From NCBI GenBank assembly GCA_015057715.1, contig SVDS01000001.1, forward strand, positions 79,174 to 143,173: DNA of 64,000 nucleotides. The letters are read 5' to 3'. The stretch comes from Paenibacillaceae bacterium (GTDB lineage Bacteria; Bacillota; Clostridia; Lachnospirales; Lachnospiraceae). Under the pieces are notes generated by a model, which was not told where the DNA came from, did not search any database, and was given only the letters and a program-made list of their open reading frames with translations. The translations under genes were made by a program, and so were the position numbers. Of this stretch, positions 1-8,654 are shown piece by piece (the first letter of the stretch is position 1; each line of letters begins with the position of its first letter).

Positions 1-2
1 AG

Positions 3-36
3 GCCTTAGAAGGAATGGTTTTAAGGCGTTTTTTTG
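3..36 (+). terminator. Rho-independent terminator
   Basis: GCCTTA and TAAGGC pair around a short loop and are followed by a run of seven T. It would end transcription entering from the left of the window. No complete gene precedes it here. Confidence 0.5.
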
Positions 37-265
37 TTTATTTCATGGTACAAATGCTGATGGCCTTTAGAGGGGATATATTCACTTCAAAAATATAGTC
101 CAGTGTATTTGGAAAATGGAGAAAAATATATTTCTGCTTCTAAGAATTATTTAATAGTATATGAATCTGAAATTGTGTCTATGACCGTCAAGGCAAGAAA
201 AAATGGATAAAGCAATTTGTTTATATAGAATTGCGAAAAAAAGTATCGTTTGAGGAGGCTAAACT

Positions 266-976
266 ATGCATGGATTTGATTATAAAGATATTTATATTGA
301 GGATGGTAAAAGAGTATTGGAAGTAAATATTCTTCCTGAAAAGTATTGTAATTTTGATTGTATCTTCTGTCCGATTGGAAGATCAGAAAACAAGATTGAT
401 ACTCAAATTGCATTTGGTAATATGAATGATTCGGTAACTGAATTAAAAAAAATTATTGAGCAGACAAATGCAGAACTTGTTTTTATTAATTCAAAGGGGG
501 AAGCTCTTATACATGACCAAATTTACAACATTATAGGGTTCATAAAAAATGAGGGACTCCCTGTTCGTTTGTTATCTAATGGTTATTTGCTAAATAGAAA
601 AGACTATATAAAAATTGCAAATTTGTGTGATGAAGTTGTCGGTGAACTAAAGGTAATCACCGAAGACGCTTTTCAGAAAGTCCAAAGACCAATCCAAGGT
701 TATACGCTATCCGAATATATCTCCAATATGGCGAACTTCCGAAAACAGTATAAGGGAAAGTTTATCTTTGAAGTCACAATTATAAGAGGATATAACGATG
801 ATGAAGAATCTGTTCAAAAGTTAAAAAATGTAATTCAAAATATTTCTCCTGATAAACTGATTATCGTAAGACTTGAGGAAGAAAAATTTCAAAAGAAGCT
901 TGGGATAACTGATGAGTGCTTGATAAAGATTACAAATATGCTTCAAAATGTATCCTTAAAGTATAAATCGTTCTAA
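266..976 (+). CDS. Small radical SAM domain protein
   Basis: This 236-residue protein has the cluster-binding motif CNFDCIFC (CxxxCxxC) at about residues 28-35, which places it in the radical SAM superfamily; such enzymes use a 4Fe-4S cluster and S-adenosylmethionine to make a 5'-deoxyadenosyl radical. The motif sits at the N-terminus after a short beta strand (EVNILPEKY), as expected for the partial TIM barrel. I see no second cysteine cluster (SPASM) at the C-terminus, so it is a minimal member. The start is chosen at the ATG preceded by GAGGAGG. Substrate is unknown. The gene is AT-rich compared with the conjugative element to the right. A terminator and a MATE exporter follow in the same direction. 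Confidence 0.8.
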   Translation: MHGFDYKDIYIEDGKRVLEVNILPEKYCNFDCIFCPIGRSENKIDTQIAFGNMNDSVTELKKIIEQTNAELVFINSKGEALIHDQIYNIIGFIKNEGLPVRLLSNGYLLNRKDYIKIANLCDEVVGELKVITEDAFQKVQRPIQGYTLSEYISNMANFRKQYKGKFIFEVTIIRGYNDDEESVQKLKNVIQNISPDKLIIVRLEEEKFQKKLGITDECLIKITNMLQNVSLKYKSF

Positions 977-1042
977 TTGGCACAGAGCCAATATCATTAC
1001 TTTAAAATAACAAAACCAACCCGCCGGGGTTTCTATTGTGTA

Positions 1043-1078
1043 GTAGGCCTGTGTTACACAACGCAGGCCTACTTTTTT
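1043..1078 (+). terminator. Rho-independent terminator after the radical SAM gene
   Basis: A perfect 9-bp stem, GTAGGCCTG with CAGGCCTAC, with a 12-nt loop and then TTTTTT. It lies between the radical SAM stop codon and the ribosome binding site of the MATE gene, so the two genes are at least partly uncoupled. Confidence 0.75.
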
Positions 1079-1102
1079 ATTTTTGATTGGAGGTTTTATT
1101 TT

Positions 1103-2431
1103 ATGAATAATTTGAATTGCTTTAAGGATTTTGTAAAATATTCGTCGCTAAATGTACTTGGTATGATGGGACTATCCTGTTATATTTTAGCAGACACTTT
1201 TTTTGTTTCAAAAGGACTTGGAACAAATGGACTAACCGCACTAAATCTCGCAATTCCGATCTATAGCTTTATCCATGGTACTGGGCTAATGATTGGTATT
1301 GGCGGCGGTACTAAATATTCTATTTTAAAAAGTCAAAATGACAAGAAGGCAGCAAATCACACATTTACAAATTCTGTTATATTGGCGTTCGGTTTTTCAA
1401 TTGTTTTTTTTATGATCGGGATACTTTTCTCTGACAATATTGTTAAATTACTTGGAGCTGATGAAACGGTTTGTCAAATGAGTAAAACTTATCTGCAAGT
1501 AATTTTATTGTTTGCCCCTATGTTTATAATTAATAATGTACTCTTGTGCTTTGTAAGGAATGATGGCTCTCCACAAATCTCTATGACTGCTATGCTTGGG
1601 GGAAGTTTTTCTAATATTGTTTTAGATTATATTTTTATTTTCCCGTTTAAAATGGGGATTTTCGGAGCAGTGCTCGCAACTGGTCTTGCCCCAGTTATCA
1701 GTATACTAATATTATGTCCCTTTTTCATTAAAAAGAAAAATTGCTTTCATCTGAAAAAATGCAAACTTTCAAACAAATTAACTATAACTATTTTTTCAAA
1801 TGGATTGCCTTCACTTATTTCAGAGGTTTCTTCGGGTATCGTTATCATTGTATTTAACATTATTATATTAAGACTACAAGGAAATATTGGTGTCGCTGCA
1901 TATAGCGTTATAGCTAACCTGTCATTAGTGGTAATGGCAATATATACGGGTGTTGCACAAGGTATTCAGCCGATTGTCAGCAGTAATTACGGAGCTGGGA
2001 ACCGCGCAAATGTCCAAGCGATTTTGCGCTATGCTCTGACAGCCGTTTTAGTTATATCAGGCATAGTTTACTTATGTGTATTTTTCGGAGCTGCACAGAT
2101 AGCCAACATATTCAACAGTGAAGAAAATACTCTCTTGCAAAGTATCGCTGTAACCGGATTGAGGTATTATTTTACTGCCTGCCTGTTTGCCGGATTTAAT
2201 ATCATCATGTCTGTTTACTTTACTTCTACTGAAAACGCACTCCCTGCGCATATTATTTCTATTCTACGTGGATTTGTAGTTATCATACCAATGGCTTTCT
2301 TACTATCCGCGATCGGTGGCATGTTAGGCGTTTGGTGCGTATTTCCTGCGTCTGAATTACTTGTAAGTATATTGGGAATCACTTTATATATACTGCATAA
2401 AAATAAAGTCGCTTATAAATTGTTGTACTGA
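1103..2431 (+). CDS. MATE family multidrug/metabolite exporter
   Basis: The 442-residue product is a polytopic membrane protein with about twelve hydrophobic segments in two similar halves, typical in length and layout of MATE (multi antimicrobial extrusion) Na+ or H+ coupled exporters. The N-terminal stretch with ADTFFVSKGLGTNGLTALN and the conserved IQPIVSSNYGAGN segment near the middle match the family. The reading frame is open upstream to 977, but the real start is the ATG at 1103, preceded by TTGGAGG, because the upstream part would run through the terminator hairpin. The substrate cannot be told from sequence. A strong GC hairpin follows the gene. Confidence 0.88.
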   Translation: MNNLNCFKDFVKYSSLNVLGMMGLSCYILADTFFVSKGLGTNGLTALNLAIPIYSFIHGTGLMIGIGGGTKYSILKSQNDKKAANHTFTNSVILAFGFSIVFFMIGILFSDNIVKLLGADETVCQMSKTYLQVILLFAPMFIINNVLLCFVRNDGSPQISMTAMLGGSFSNIVLDYIFIFPFKMGIFGAVLATGLAPVISILILCPFFIKKKNCFHLKKCKLSNKLTITIFSNGLPSLISEVSSGIVIIVFNIIILRLQGNIGVAAYSVIANLSLVVMAIYTGVAQGIQPIVSSNYGAGNRANVQAILRYALTAVLVISGIVYLCVFFGAAQIANIFNSEENTLLQSIAVTGLRYYFTACLFAGFNIIMSVYFTSTENALPAHIISILRGFVVIIPMAFLLSAIGGMLGVWCVFPASELLVSILGITLYILHKNKVAYKLLY

Positions 2432-2581
2432 CTATATTCTCCAAAAAGAAATGCCACGACAATTAACTCTGGACATTCCCAAAGAGTGCAATGGAAAATT
2501 ATAAATTTCTTAAATAATATATTATTAAAGTTACCAACTATCAATACTCATTTTTCAATAGGGCAACTAACTAAAAAGAAC

Positions 2582-2610
2582 CCCCGGAGACTAGCCCTCT
2601 CCGGGGTTTC
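2582..2610 (+). terminator. Terminator-like hairpin after the MATE gene
   Basis: CCCCGGAGA pairs perfectly with TCTCCGGGG over a 7-nt loop; only a short TTT follows. It is the first strong hairpin downstream of the MATE stop codon. Confidence 0.6.
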
Positions 2611-2730
2611 GCTTCGTGCGTAATGCACAATTAAGTATCTTGGCTATCTTTAGCATATTCCATTCAAATGAGATGTTAAGTAATTTGGTTTGTCTTATCT
2701 ATACAATCTGATCAAACCTAACAATCAGCT

Positions 2731-2965
2731 TTAAAATACTTTCGCGAGTTTCCTGGCATTTTCAATACTGTTATTAAGAACATGTTTGTATTCATCTCCC
2801 TGTAAAACATCTGCCAATTCAAATGCTATTGTGTTAATCTCTTTAATTCCAAAAAATCCCAACAAAGTTCTAATATATCGATTGCCCATCTCCCAATCAG
2901 CACGAGGTCCTTGGCTATACATTCCTCCTCTTGCCGTTTCAATGGCACAAAACGGGAAGATGTTA
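2731..2965 (-). pseudogene. C-terminal remnant of an FMN-dependent NADH-azoreductase-like flavoprotein
   Basis: The minus strand encodes ARGGMYSQGPRADWEMGNRY followed by TLLGFFGI and a C-terminal helix. This resembles the C-terminal third of AzoR/quinone-reductase flavodoxin-fold enzymes (about 200 residues when whole). Homology continues a few residues upstream of the only ATG in the frame (ETARGG precedes MYSQ), and the N-terminal FMN-binding part is absent. The piece therefore looks like a truncated gene. The break lies next to an IS256 transposase remnant on the opposite strand, which may have caused the truncation. Confidence 0.65.
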
Positions 2966-3037
2966 TTACCGGTTCTTAATGAATTGGCAAAATGGGGAAC
3001 AGAATTGATACAAAAAAGAGATTAATAATAAAAAGGG

Positions 3038-3525
3038 TCGGTGACATCATAGACAAGATTATACCGTAAGTAAAGGAATGGAAGTCACGTCCTCTGGCAC
3101 CAATCGATCCCTTTATTTTTCTGGATGCGATTCACTATAAGATTCATGAATATGGCAGCCCCCTTAACCGTACAACCTGTATTTCTTGGTGTTAACTTGA
3201 TGGAACCAAAGATATTCTGATTATTAACATAGGTACAAATAAATTTCAAAGTTCTAGCTTGGTATACTTAATGATTTAAAGAATCACAGAGTACAGAAAG
3301 TTCTAATTTTTTGTATAGATGAGCTTTTGATTTTAAGGTGTACTTCTGCTGTTAATCCCCAGGCAGAAGTAGAACGATGTATTATTCACATGCTTCATAA
3401 TTCTTTTAAATATGTATTCTATTAAGATATCAAAAAATCACGGCATATTTCAAGGCAGTTTATAAGGCACAAACACGAAAACTAGTGCTTTCCGAACTTG
3501 ACAGTGTAAAGGAATCTATTATATA
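3038..3525 (+). pseudogene. Degenerate IS256-family transposase
   Basis: Frame-shifting translation of the plus strand recovers three blocks in the right order for an IS256/Mutator-type DDE transposase: VGDIIDKIIP, a stop, then VKEWKSRPLAPIDPFIFLDA with HYKI (first catalytic Asp region); AEVERCIIHMLHNSFKYV, matching the family's ERCIIHxxRN region; and AYFKAVYKAQT with LSELDSVKE. Stops and frameshifts separate the blocks, and both ends are missing, so it is a dead fragment. I could not define its terminal inverted repeats. Confidence 0.75.
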
Positions 3526-3614
3526 TCAAATTCAATTTCAAACGGTGGATAGCTTTCTGAACACAAGAAAATTTATGCTCTCACTATTACTATTCATTTT
3601 ATATGCAATATAAA

Positions 3615-4142
3615 CTAAAATTCTTTTCCATATCCGTTCAACCATGCTCTATGTTCAAATGCTTTTTTTTCAACACCAGGAGTTTCTTTATCTGCAATTC
3701 CCAATGGCATATAGATAACTACCGTCAAATCTTCCGGTACTCCAAGAAGATCCCCCATTTTTTTTGCCTTTTCTCCCTCGATCTGTCCCTCAACCCATGT
3801 AGTTGAATATCCTTTTGCATTTACAGCCAAAAGAATATTCTCAGCTGCAGCGGAGTAATCATGTATGTGGTAGGAATTACCTTTATAGGAAATCTTTTCT
3901 TTAGTCAACAGAAGAATTGCTGCAGGTGCTGTAAGTGCCCATGTTGCACCATAAATAGTAGCTAGATTGTAGACCATCTTCTGATCGTTTACTGCAATAA
4001 AACAAGTTGTCTGCTGATTGCAGCCAGAAGGGGCTGCTACACCAGCTTTCAGAATATCTTTTAAATCGGCATCTGATACCTGATCCGGTTTGAATGTTTT
4101 ACGATAACTTTTTCTTGTGAGAATTGCTTCCATTAAGTCCAT
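3615..4142 (-). CDS. Nitroreductase family protein
   Basis: The 175-residue product starts MDLMEAILTRKSYRKTFKP, the classic opening of the FMN-dependent nitroreductase fold (R-S-R/Y-R motif binding FMN phosphate), followed by VAAPSGCNQQT and a C-terminal VVIYMPLGIAD strand. Such enzymes reduce nitro compounds, quinones or flavins with NAD(P)H. The ATG at 4142 is preferred over an upstream in-frame start at 4202 because a GGAAAGG site lies 12 bases before it and because the family alignment begins there. It is slightly shorter than the usual 180-220 residues. Neighbours give no pathway. Confidence 0.85.
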   Translation of the reverse strand: MDLMEAILTRKSYRKTFKPDQVSDADLKDILKAGVAAPSGCNQQTTCFIAVNDQKMVYNLATIYGATWALTAPAAILLLTKEKISYKGNSYHIHDYSAAAENILLAVNAKGYSTTWVEGQIEGEKAKKMGDLLGVPEDLTVVIYMPLGIADKETPGVEKKAFEHRAWLNGYGKEF

Positions 4143-4202
4143 TATATCAAGTCCTTTCCATCTTCCTATTATTGATTGTGCTTCTGTGTAAAAGTATACC
4201 AT

Positions 4203-4924
4203 ATATTCTTATTTTTCGCGAGTATATTAGACAATCGCGCCAGTACTGCCTGCGGATTGGTGAGAGACACTCATCGAACCAATTACAGGGAAGAACCAGA
4301 ACCGAGCCGATTATCGCTTGCCTATTTTTTATGGAGCAGCCAATCAAGCATCGGAGGATAATTAATGAATCAATGCTGGAACCAATTAATATCCGAAATT
4401 ATCTGACTATGAAAATAATTGAACAGGTTACCTGTGGTGAAAAACAGGGAATGAGACCAGAATTTGTAACTTTACCTGAATATTAAAAACCTGCTTCTCA
4501 TAAAAAAAACGGGAGAAGATGAACTTTTCCTGCTTGTATAATACTCTTTCCCAGCTTCCACTCAGGATCTAAAAAAGACTCCGGATGCTGCGATAAGTAT
4601 TGCACGCTTTTTCTCCCTTATCAGCCGTTTCCGGAAATAAGAGTATCCTTGCCAGCGTTCTCTTTACACTTCTGCTTCTTCCCATGATCATTTATATGGA
4701 AATAGCAATACCAGATACTTACGGCATATCATCATAAATTTCTAGGAATCAAGAATTAACTACCCCGATACCTCTGCCATTCTCTTCACCCCAATCCTTG
4801 TTCTTTTTCTGCTGTTAGATTTTCTTAAAGTGAGAGATTCCCCTACATGGTCCATGGTGAACCATACCATGGACCACTAAAAAAGCAGACTTCACCCTTG
4901 GTGTTTGAATCATATTTCAGACTT
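4203..4924. other. Gene-poor stretch at the left edge of the conjugative element
   Basis: I see no supported gene here. A plus-strand open frame covering about 4200-4486 has no ribosome binding site at its start and no recognised similarity; it might be a decayed fragment. The only clear structure is the inverted repeat at 4848-4876. The boundary between flank and element probably lies in this stretch. Confidence 0.4.
4848..4876. repeat. Perfect 11-bp inverted repeat near the left element edge
   Basis: TGGTCCATGGT and ACCATGGACCA are exact reverse complements separated by 7 bases. There is no T-run on the minus-strand exit side, so it is not a standard intrinsic terminator for the HTH gene that ends at 4925. 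It could be a protein-binding site, a transcript-end hairpin or part of an element end. Confidence 0.6.
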
Positions 4925-5194
4925 TTATCTGGTATCCTCTTTTTTTAGATAAAACATGTTGCTGCTCTTGCCACCGTTCTCCCTCCACCGCTGCACTTTC
5001 GTAAGATATCCACTTTTTTCTAAATCAGCAATTGCACGTTTAACGGTACTCCGGGACAGTTTAAGTTCCCTGGCGATAGTGCCAATCGCAGGATAACATC
5101 TGCCCTCCTTATCAGACCGGTCAGAAAGATACATATAGACAGCTCTTGCACGGTGTGGCAGTTCAGAGGAATAAAGCGAGGTAAAGTAACCCAT
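4925..5194 (-). CDS. Winged helix-turn-helix protein, last gene of the transfer operon
   Basis: The 89-residue product carries a winged HTH: PAIGTIARELKLSRSTVKRA followed by IADLEKSGYLTK, the pattern seen in replisome-organiser and GntR-like DNA-binding domains (about residues 35-65). The start at 5194 is favoured over an in-frame upstream start because AAGGGG lies just before it and because it then begins four bases after the VirD4 stop codon, as expected for translational coupling. Proteins of this type next to VirD4 are common in clostridial conjugative elements. A role in element control or replication is inference. Confidence 0.75.
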   Translation of the reverse strand: MGYFTSLYSSELPHRARAVYMYLSDRSDKEGRCYPAIGTIARELKLSRSTVKRAIADLEKSGYLTKVQRWRENGGKSSNMFYLKKEDTR

Positions 5195-5198
5195 AGCG

Positions 5199-7016
5199 TC
5201 ACCCCTTTTTGGATTCATGTTTTTGGACAAATGGATCAAGATTGATTAAGGCCGATGAATGCATATTTTCTCCTGATGCAGCCTCAGTTGCCGCTGGCTT
5301 TTCCGGCATTACCTCACAGACAGCATGACGCCGGATAATTTCTTCCTCCAAGGTGAATCGGTCGGCATAGTCCACCTTTCTGGCTGACTTTTCCATAATC
5401 TCATAAGGTTTGCCGAAAACAATTCCCCATTCGAGAAACAACTTCAACCTGGTTCTCATGGGGTAGGCTCCTGTCTTAGTTACGATAAAATAACTTTTTG
5501 GCATAGACTTCAATTCATCAGGTGTCATAAGCGGCCGCTCAATCATCTGCAGAGACTGGCTTGGGTCGTTTTTCCCACGGCTGACGGAACCACTCATAAT
5601 CGTCTTGCTTCCGAGGGCTTTGGATAATATCTGCGCCGATTCGCTGTTAGGGGCAAAACCGCCGAACACCGTATCCTGACAGTTATCAATAATAATGGCA
5701 GAACCCTCCCGACCGTAGTTTTTCTCCAGCTGGGCAAAGGACTGGATGATTGCGACAATTGACATACGGCGGGAACGGCTGGCAGAGAACATCATCTCAG
5801 CAGATTCAATCTTGGGAATCGTACCAATCTCATCCAGAAACATCATCACCCGGTTCGGGAGCCTGCCGCCATGTTCATCGGCTACGGAGAGGATCTCTCG
5901 GTAGAGCTGCTGAACAATAAGGCTGATGATGAAATATTTTGTACTGTCTTCCTCTGGCATGACGAGGAAAATAGCACTTTTCTCTGTACAAAATTTTTCC
6001 GCGTCGATGGCAGTATCAAAGCACAGAATCTGCTCCAGCTCAGAATCCAGGAATGCATTTAGTCTGGACAGCGCCGTGGAGAGGACGCTCTGCATGGCCT
6101 GCTCTGCACTGTTAAGAGCCGCACCAGCGAACCATTTGGTCTTATGTTCATCTGGCAAATGCGACAGCAGTAGCTGGAACAGGGTTCGTCCCTTGACTCC
6201 GCTGGGCGCCAGCAGATCCTGTATTAGCTTAAACACAGATACAATATGTCGCTGCTTTGGTTCACAGTATTCCGCAATAAGTAAAATCACAGAAGTCAGC
6301 AGTCCTTCTGCGGCGTCATAAAAAAAAGCATTTTGTCCTGCGGAAGCTGTATCAAAACCGCCGGAGTTGATGATTGTTTTAGCGGTAATCTTGGCGTATT
6401 TTTCTGCTCTGGCCTTATATACCAGGCTGTGAGGATTGGCAAGATATAAATCCATGTATCGGTTTACCAAGTGCAGCAGGTTATTGCCGTCCGACCGAGT
6501 GGGGTTACGAAGATCAATTACTGCTACATGGTAGCCGTAGTAATCTTTTGCAATACTTCCATAATTACGGTAGAGATCACCTTTTGTGTCAGTTGTGACA
6601 AAACTCATGCCGCAGGCGCAGGTATATTCCAGATTCGGATAGAGGAAATTGGCTGTCTTACCAACACCGGCAGCTCCGATCATCAGACAATGGATGTCAT
6701 CGTCATCAATCAATGCATAGCCGTTGGGCGCCGTCTTATCAAAAAGTGACGCCCGCCGCCAGCCAGCGACCAGCCCCTGTACCTTTGGAAGACTTTCACC
6801 CTTACGCCATTTCTCCGGCTCAAATCGCACTTCCGTATAGGTATGCTTGATTTCCTGCTTTGAGGCCCATCTTGCCGTCCCATGCTGTCCATCACCCACA
6901 GTCTTTGATTTGATGCCGTTAAGGGTGTAATAATGGGCCAGCAAGGATAAAAAACCAATTACGCCAAACATTGTCGCACCTGCGACAATCAGCGTGATAA
7001 GTTGAGATGCCTGCAT
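5199..7016 (-). CDS. virD4: VirD4/TraG-type coupling ATPase
   Basis: This 605-residue protein has a short N-terminal membrane segment (about residues 5-30), a Walker A motif GAAGVGKT at about 114-121 followed by the family's TDTKGDLY element, and a Walker B with a conserved glutamate (VMMFLDEIG) near residue 390. It is the type IV coupling protein that recruits the relaxase-DNA complex to the secretion channel at the inner face of the membrane. Compared with Gram-negative VirD4 it has the same length and motifs but only a short membrane anchor. The start has a TTGGAGG site. It is preceded by the terminator of the AbiE cassette, so it is probably expressed from its own or a read-through transcript. 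Confidence 0.92.
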   Translation of the reverse strand: MQASQLITLIVAGATMFGVIGFLSLLAHYYTLNGIKSKTVGDGQHGTARWASKQEIKHTYTEVRFEPEKWRKGESLPKVQGLVAGWRRASLFDKTAPNGYALIDDDDIHCLMIGAAGVGKTANFLYPNLEYTCACGMSFVTTDTKGDLYRNYGSIAKDYYGYHVAVIDLRNPTRSDGNNLLHLVNRYMDLYLANPHSLVYKARAEKYAKITAKTIINSGGFDTASAGQNAFFYDAAEGLLTSVILLIAEYCEPKQRHIVSVFKLIQDLLAPSGVKGRTLFQLLLSHLPDEHKTKWFAGAALNSAEQAMQSVLSTALSRLNAFLDSELEQILCFDTAIDAEKFCTEKSAIFLVMPEEDSTKYFIISLIVQQLYREILSVADEHGGRLPNRVMMFLDEIGTIPKIESAEMMFSASRSRRMSIVAIIQSFAQLEKNYGREGSAIIIDNCQDTVFGGFAPNSESAQILSKALGSKTIMSGSVSRGKNDPSQSLQMIERPLMTPDELKSMPKSYFIVTKTGAYPMRTRLKLFLEWGIVFGKPYEIMEKSARKVDYADRFTLEEEIIRRHAVCEVMPEKPAATEAASGENMHSSALINLDPFVQKHESKKG

Positions 7017-7042
7017 AGTCTGACCTCCAATTTATATTTGGG

Positions 7043-7083
7043 TAAATAAAACCGCCAGGGAGCGTTTCATACTCCTTGACGGC
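7043..7083 (-). terminator. Terminator closing the first AbiE cassette
   Basis: On the minus strand GCCGTCAAGGAG pairs with CTCCCTGGCGGT (two G-U pairs), followed by a TTTTATTT run. It lies between the AbiEii stop codon and the VirD4 ribosome binding site. Confidence 0.7.
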
Positions 7084-7102
7084 TTTAGAGATTTAGGGTT
7101 AT

Positions 7103-7981
7103 TTAGAATTCCATTTTCATATCCATGTCTTGCTGTTCAGTCATCGAAATTCCGTTGGTAAGCTCTAAAACGGAATCAACCGCATCCTGCCACGGGATAT
7201 CACATGCATAGGCATACTTTTTTTGATATCGCTCCCACAGCTTGTGCATCTCCGGGCTGTCCTTTAAAATCAGGACAGCTTGTTCGAGATTCTCACGCAG
7301 TAAAAAATCACTGCCTCTTTTCTTTACGGTTCGTGCAAATGCACTTCCTAAAACGGAATCGCTGATATCAGATTTTCTGGTATGGGTAAGAATATACACA
7401 TCGTAGAAATCCCTCATCCGGGTGTTTGCAGTTCCCCGTGAAAAGATAGTCTCCAGCTTTTCGGCAAGTACGGTTTCCAGTGTATATGCCTTAATTTCTA
7501 TGGTTCTATCTTCAAAAAGTAGTTTAAAAGCATAGTTGACCTCATGAGGCGTAATTGGATCACCGGTAGTGATGTCTACCTTCAGAGTCTGTCTTGTTTC
7601 ATCAAGGAGCATTTCCAGTGTTACACGCAGCCCTGAATACTCGGCATCGTCGTTTATTTCCTCCAACTTTTTCAGTGTCAGGGTTATGCTGTCATCTACC
7701 GGAACAGACAGTATATCTGTAAAAACGGAGCGGATAGCGTCTTCTGTCATTGGATAGCCACGGAGAGTCGTGTCCATATCCATAGTTGTCCGGGTATCCA
7801 GCCCTACCATGGCAGCAACCAGCATTCCGCCCTTTAATATCAGATTTTCCTTATAGGGTGACAGAGATATTCGTTCCAGCAAACGTTCCAGCATATAATT
7901 TCGTAAAATAATCTGCGAATTGATATTTTTTTGCTTAGACATATTTCGTATAAGTGCATTGAGCTGTCTTGATGTTTTCAT
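7103..7981 (-). CDS. AbiEii/AbiGii family nucleotidyltransferase toxin
   Basis: The 292-residue product has the nucleotidyltransferase signature of AbiEii toxins: LKGGMLVAAMVGLDTRTTMD followed by MDTTLRG, i.e. the GG...DxD arrangement at about residues 48-70, and the later TLETVLAEKLETI helix with the conserved lysine. AbiEii enzymes are type IV toxins that transfer nucleotides to an RNA substrate, blocking growth and in some hosts phage propagation. The ATG overlaps the stop of the AbiEi gene by four bases (ATGA). Together they form a self-contained cassette with its own promoter and terminator, inserted between the primase and VirD4 genes. Confidence 0.88.
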   Translation of the reverse strand: MKTSRQLNALIRNMSKQKNINSQIILRNYMLERLLERISLSPYKENLILKGGMLVAAMVGLDTRTTMDMDTTLRGYPMTEDAIRSVFTDILSVPVDDSITLTLKKLEEINDDAEYSGLRVTLEMLLDETRQTLKVDITTGDPITPHEVNYAFKLLFEDRTIEIKAYTLETVLAEKLETIFSRGTANTRMRDFYDVYILTHTRKSDISDSVLGSAFARTVKKRGSDFLLRENLEQAVLILKDSPEMHKLWERYQKKYAYACDIPWQDAVDSVLELTNGISMTEQQDMDMKMEF

Positions 7982-8568
7982 AGCAGCACCTCCAAATACT
8001 GCCGCAGCAGCTTTGCCACGCGCAATTGATTGGCATACTGCATCAGCAAGGGGATATTTTTGTTCTTACGGCGTACATAGCGTTTGATTGCGTCGGGAAG
8101 CAGGGCGCTGTCCATCTGGTTCCGGCTGCGAATCATGTCGCAGAGGGTTCGTTCCGGATTATATGTCCGTACCATTCTTCCGAACTGCGTCCTGACTTCC
8201 TCAACTCCTATTTCGTATAAATCCTGTTTAATGGAAAACACAACCAGACCTTCCTCCACCAGGCGCTTGGTGTTGTAGCCGGTGGGGACTGTCACGCTGT
8301 ATGTCAGAGGATCACGGTCGGTCAGATCATGAAGATACAAGGCAGTGTCATGGGAGTAAATAATCCGGCTTTTGCAGCTCTGCAGGATGAACATCCGATC
8401 CTCCAGCACATCCGGTGTGATGTACACACCGTGATCTACCCGCTCCAGCCTTCCTTCCTTCACAAATTTTGCCACATAAATATTTGGCACTCCGGCTTTA
8501 GCGATGTCCTTGGCAAATAGCACACCGTCACTTTTTTTCAGAAGCGCCTCTAAGGTTTCCGTATGCAT
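7978..8568 (-). CDS. AbiEi-type antitoxin/transcriptional regulator
   Basis: The 196-residue product begins with a winged HTH (LEALLKKSDGVLFAKDIAKA, then YVAKFVKEGRLERVDHGVY), followed by the AbiEi antitoxin region with RTLCDMIR. AbiEi proteins bind inverted repeats in their own promoter and neutralise AbiEii. The start at 8568 is chosen because AAGGAGG lies nine bases upstream; an in-frame ATG at 8598 has no such site. The consensus promoter at 8605-8633 and an AT-rich near-palindrome around TTTAGCGC in its spacer would be the natural autoregulatory target. Confidence 0.85.
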   Translation of the reverse strand: MHTETLEALLKKSDGVLFAKDIAKAGVPNIYVAKFVKEGRLERVDHGVYITPDVLEDRMFILQSCKSRIIYSHDTALYLHDLTDRDPLTYSVTVPTGYNTKRLVEEGLVVFSIKQDLYEIGVEEVRTQFGRMVRTYNPERTLCDMIRSRNQMDSALLPDAIKRYVRRKNKNIPLLMQYANQLRVAKLLRQYLEVLL

Positions 8569-8604
8569 ACAGGAGTACCTCCTTGTTTTATATTTCATGC
8601 TAAT

Positions 8605-8633
8605 ATTATATATTATTTTAGCGCAAAATACAA
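8605..8633 (-). promoter_or_regulatory. Sigma-A-type promoter of the first AbiE cassette
   Basis: On the minus strand TTGTAT, a 17-base spacer, then a perfect TATAAT lie just upstream of the AbiEi gene. The spacer contains ATTTTGCGCTAAAAT, nearly palindromic, a candidate AbiEi operator. Confidence 0.7.
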
Positions 8634-8654
8634 TATATAAAATAAAGTCAACTG

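Noticed and set aside
60..209. Open frame without a start codon at the left window edge
   Set aside because: About 45 codons end in TAA at 209, but there is no start codon, no ribosome binding site and no recognisable similarity.
4200..4486. Plus-strand open frame of about 90 codons
   Set aside because: No ribosome binding site at a start and no recognised family; it may be a decayed fragment but cannot be supported.
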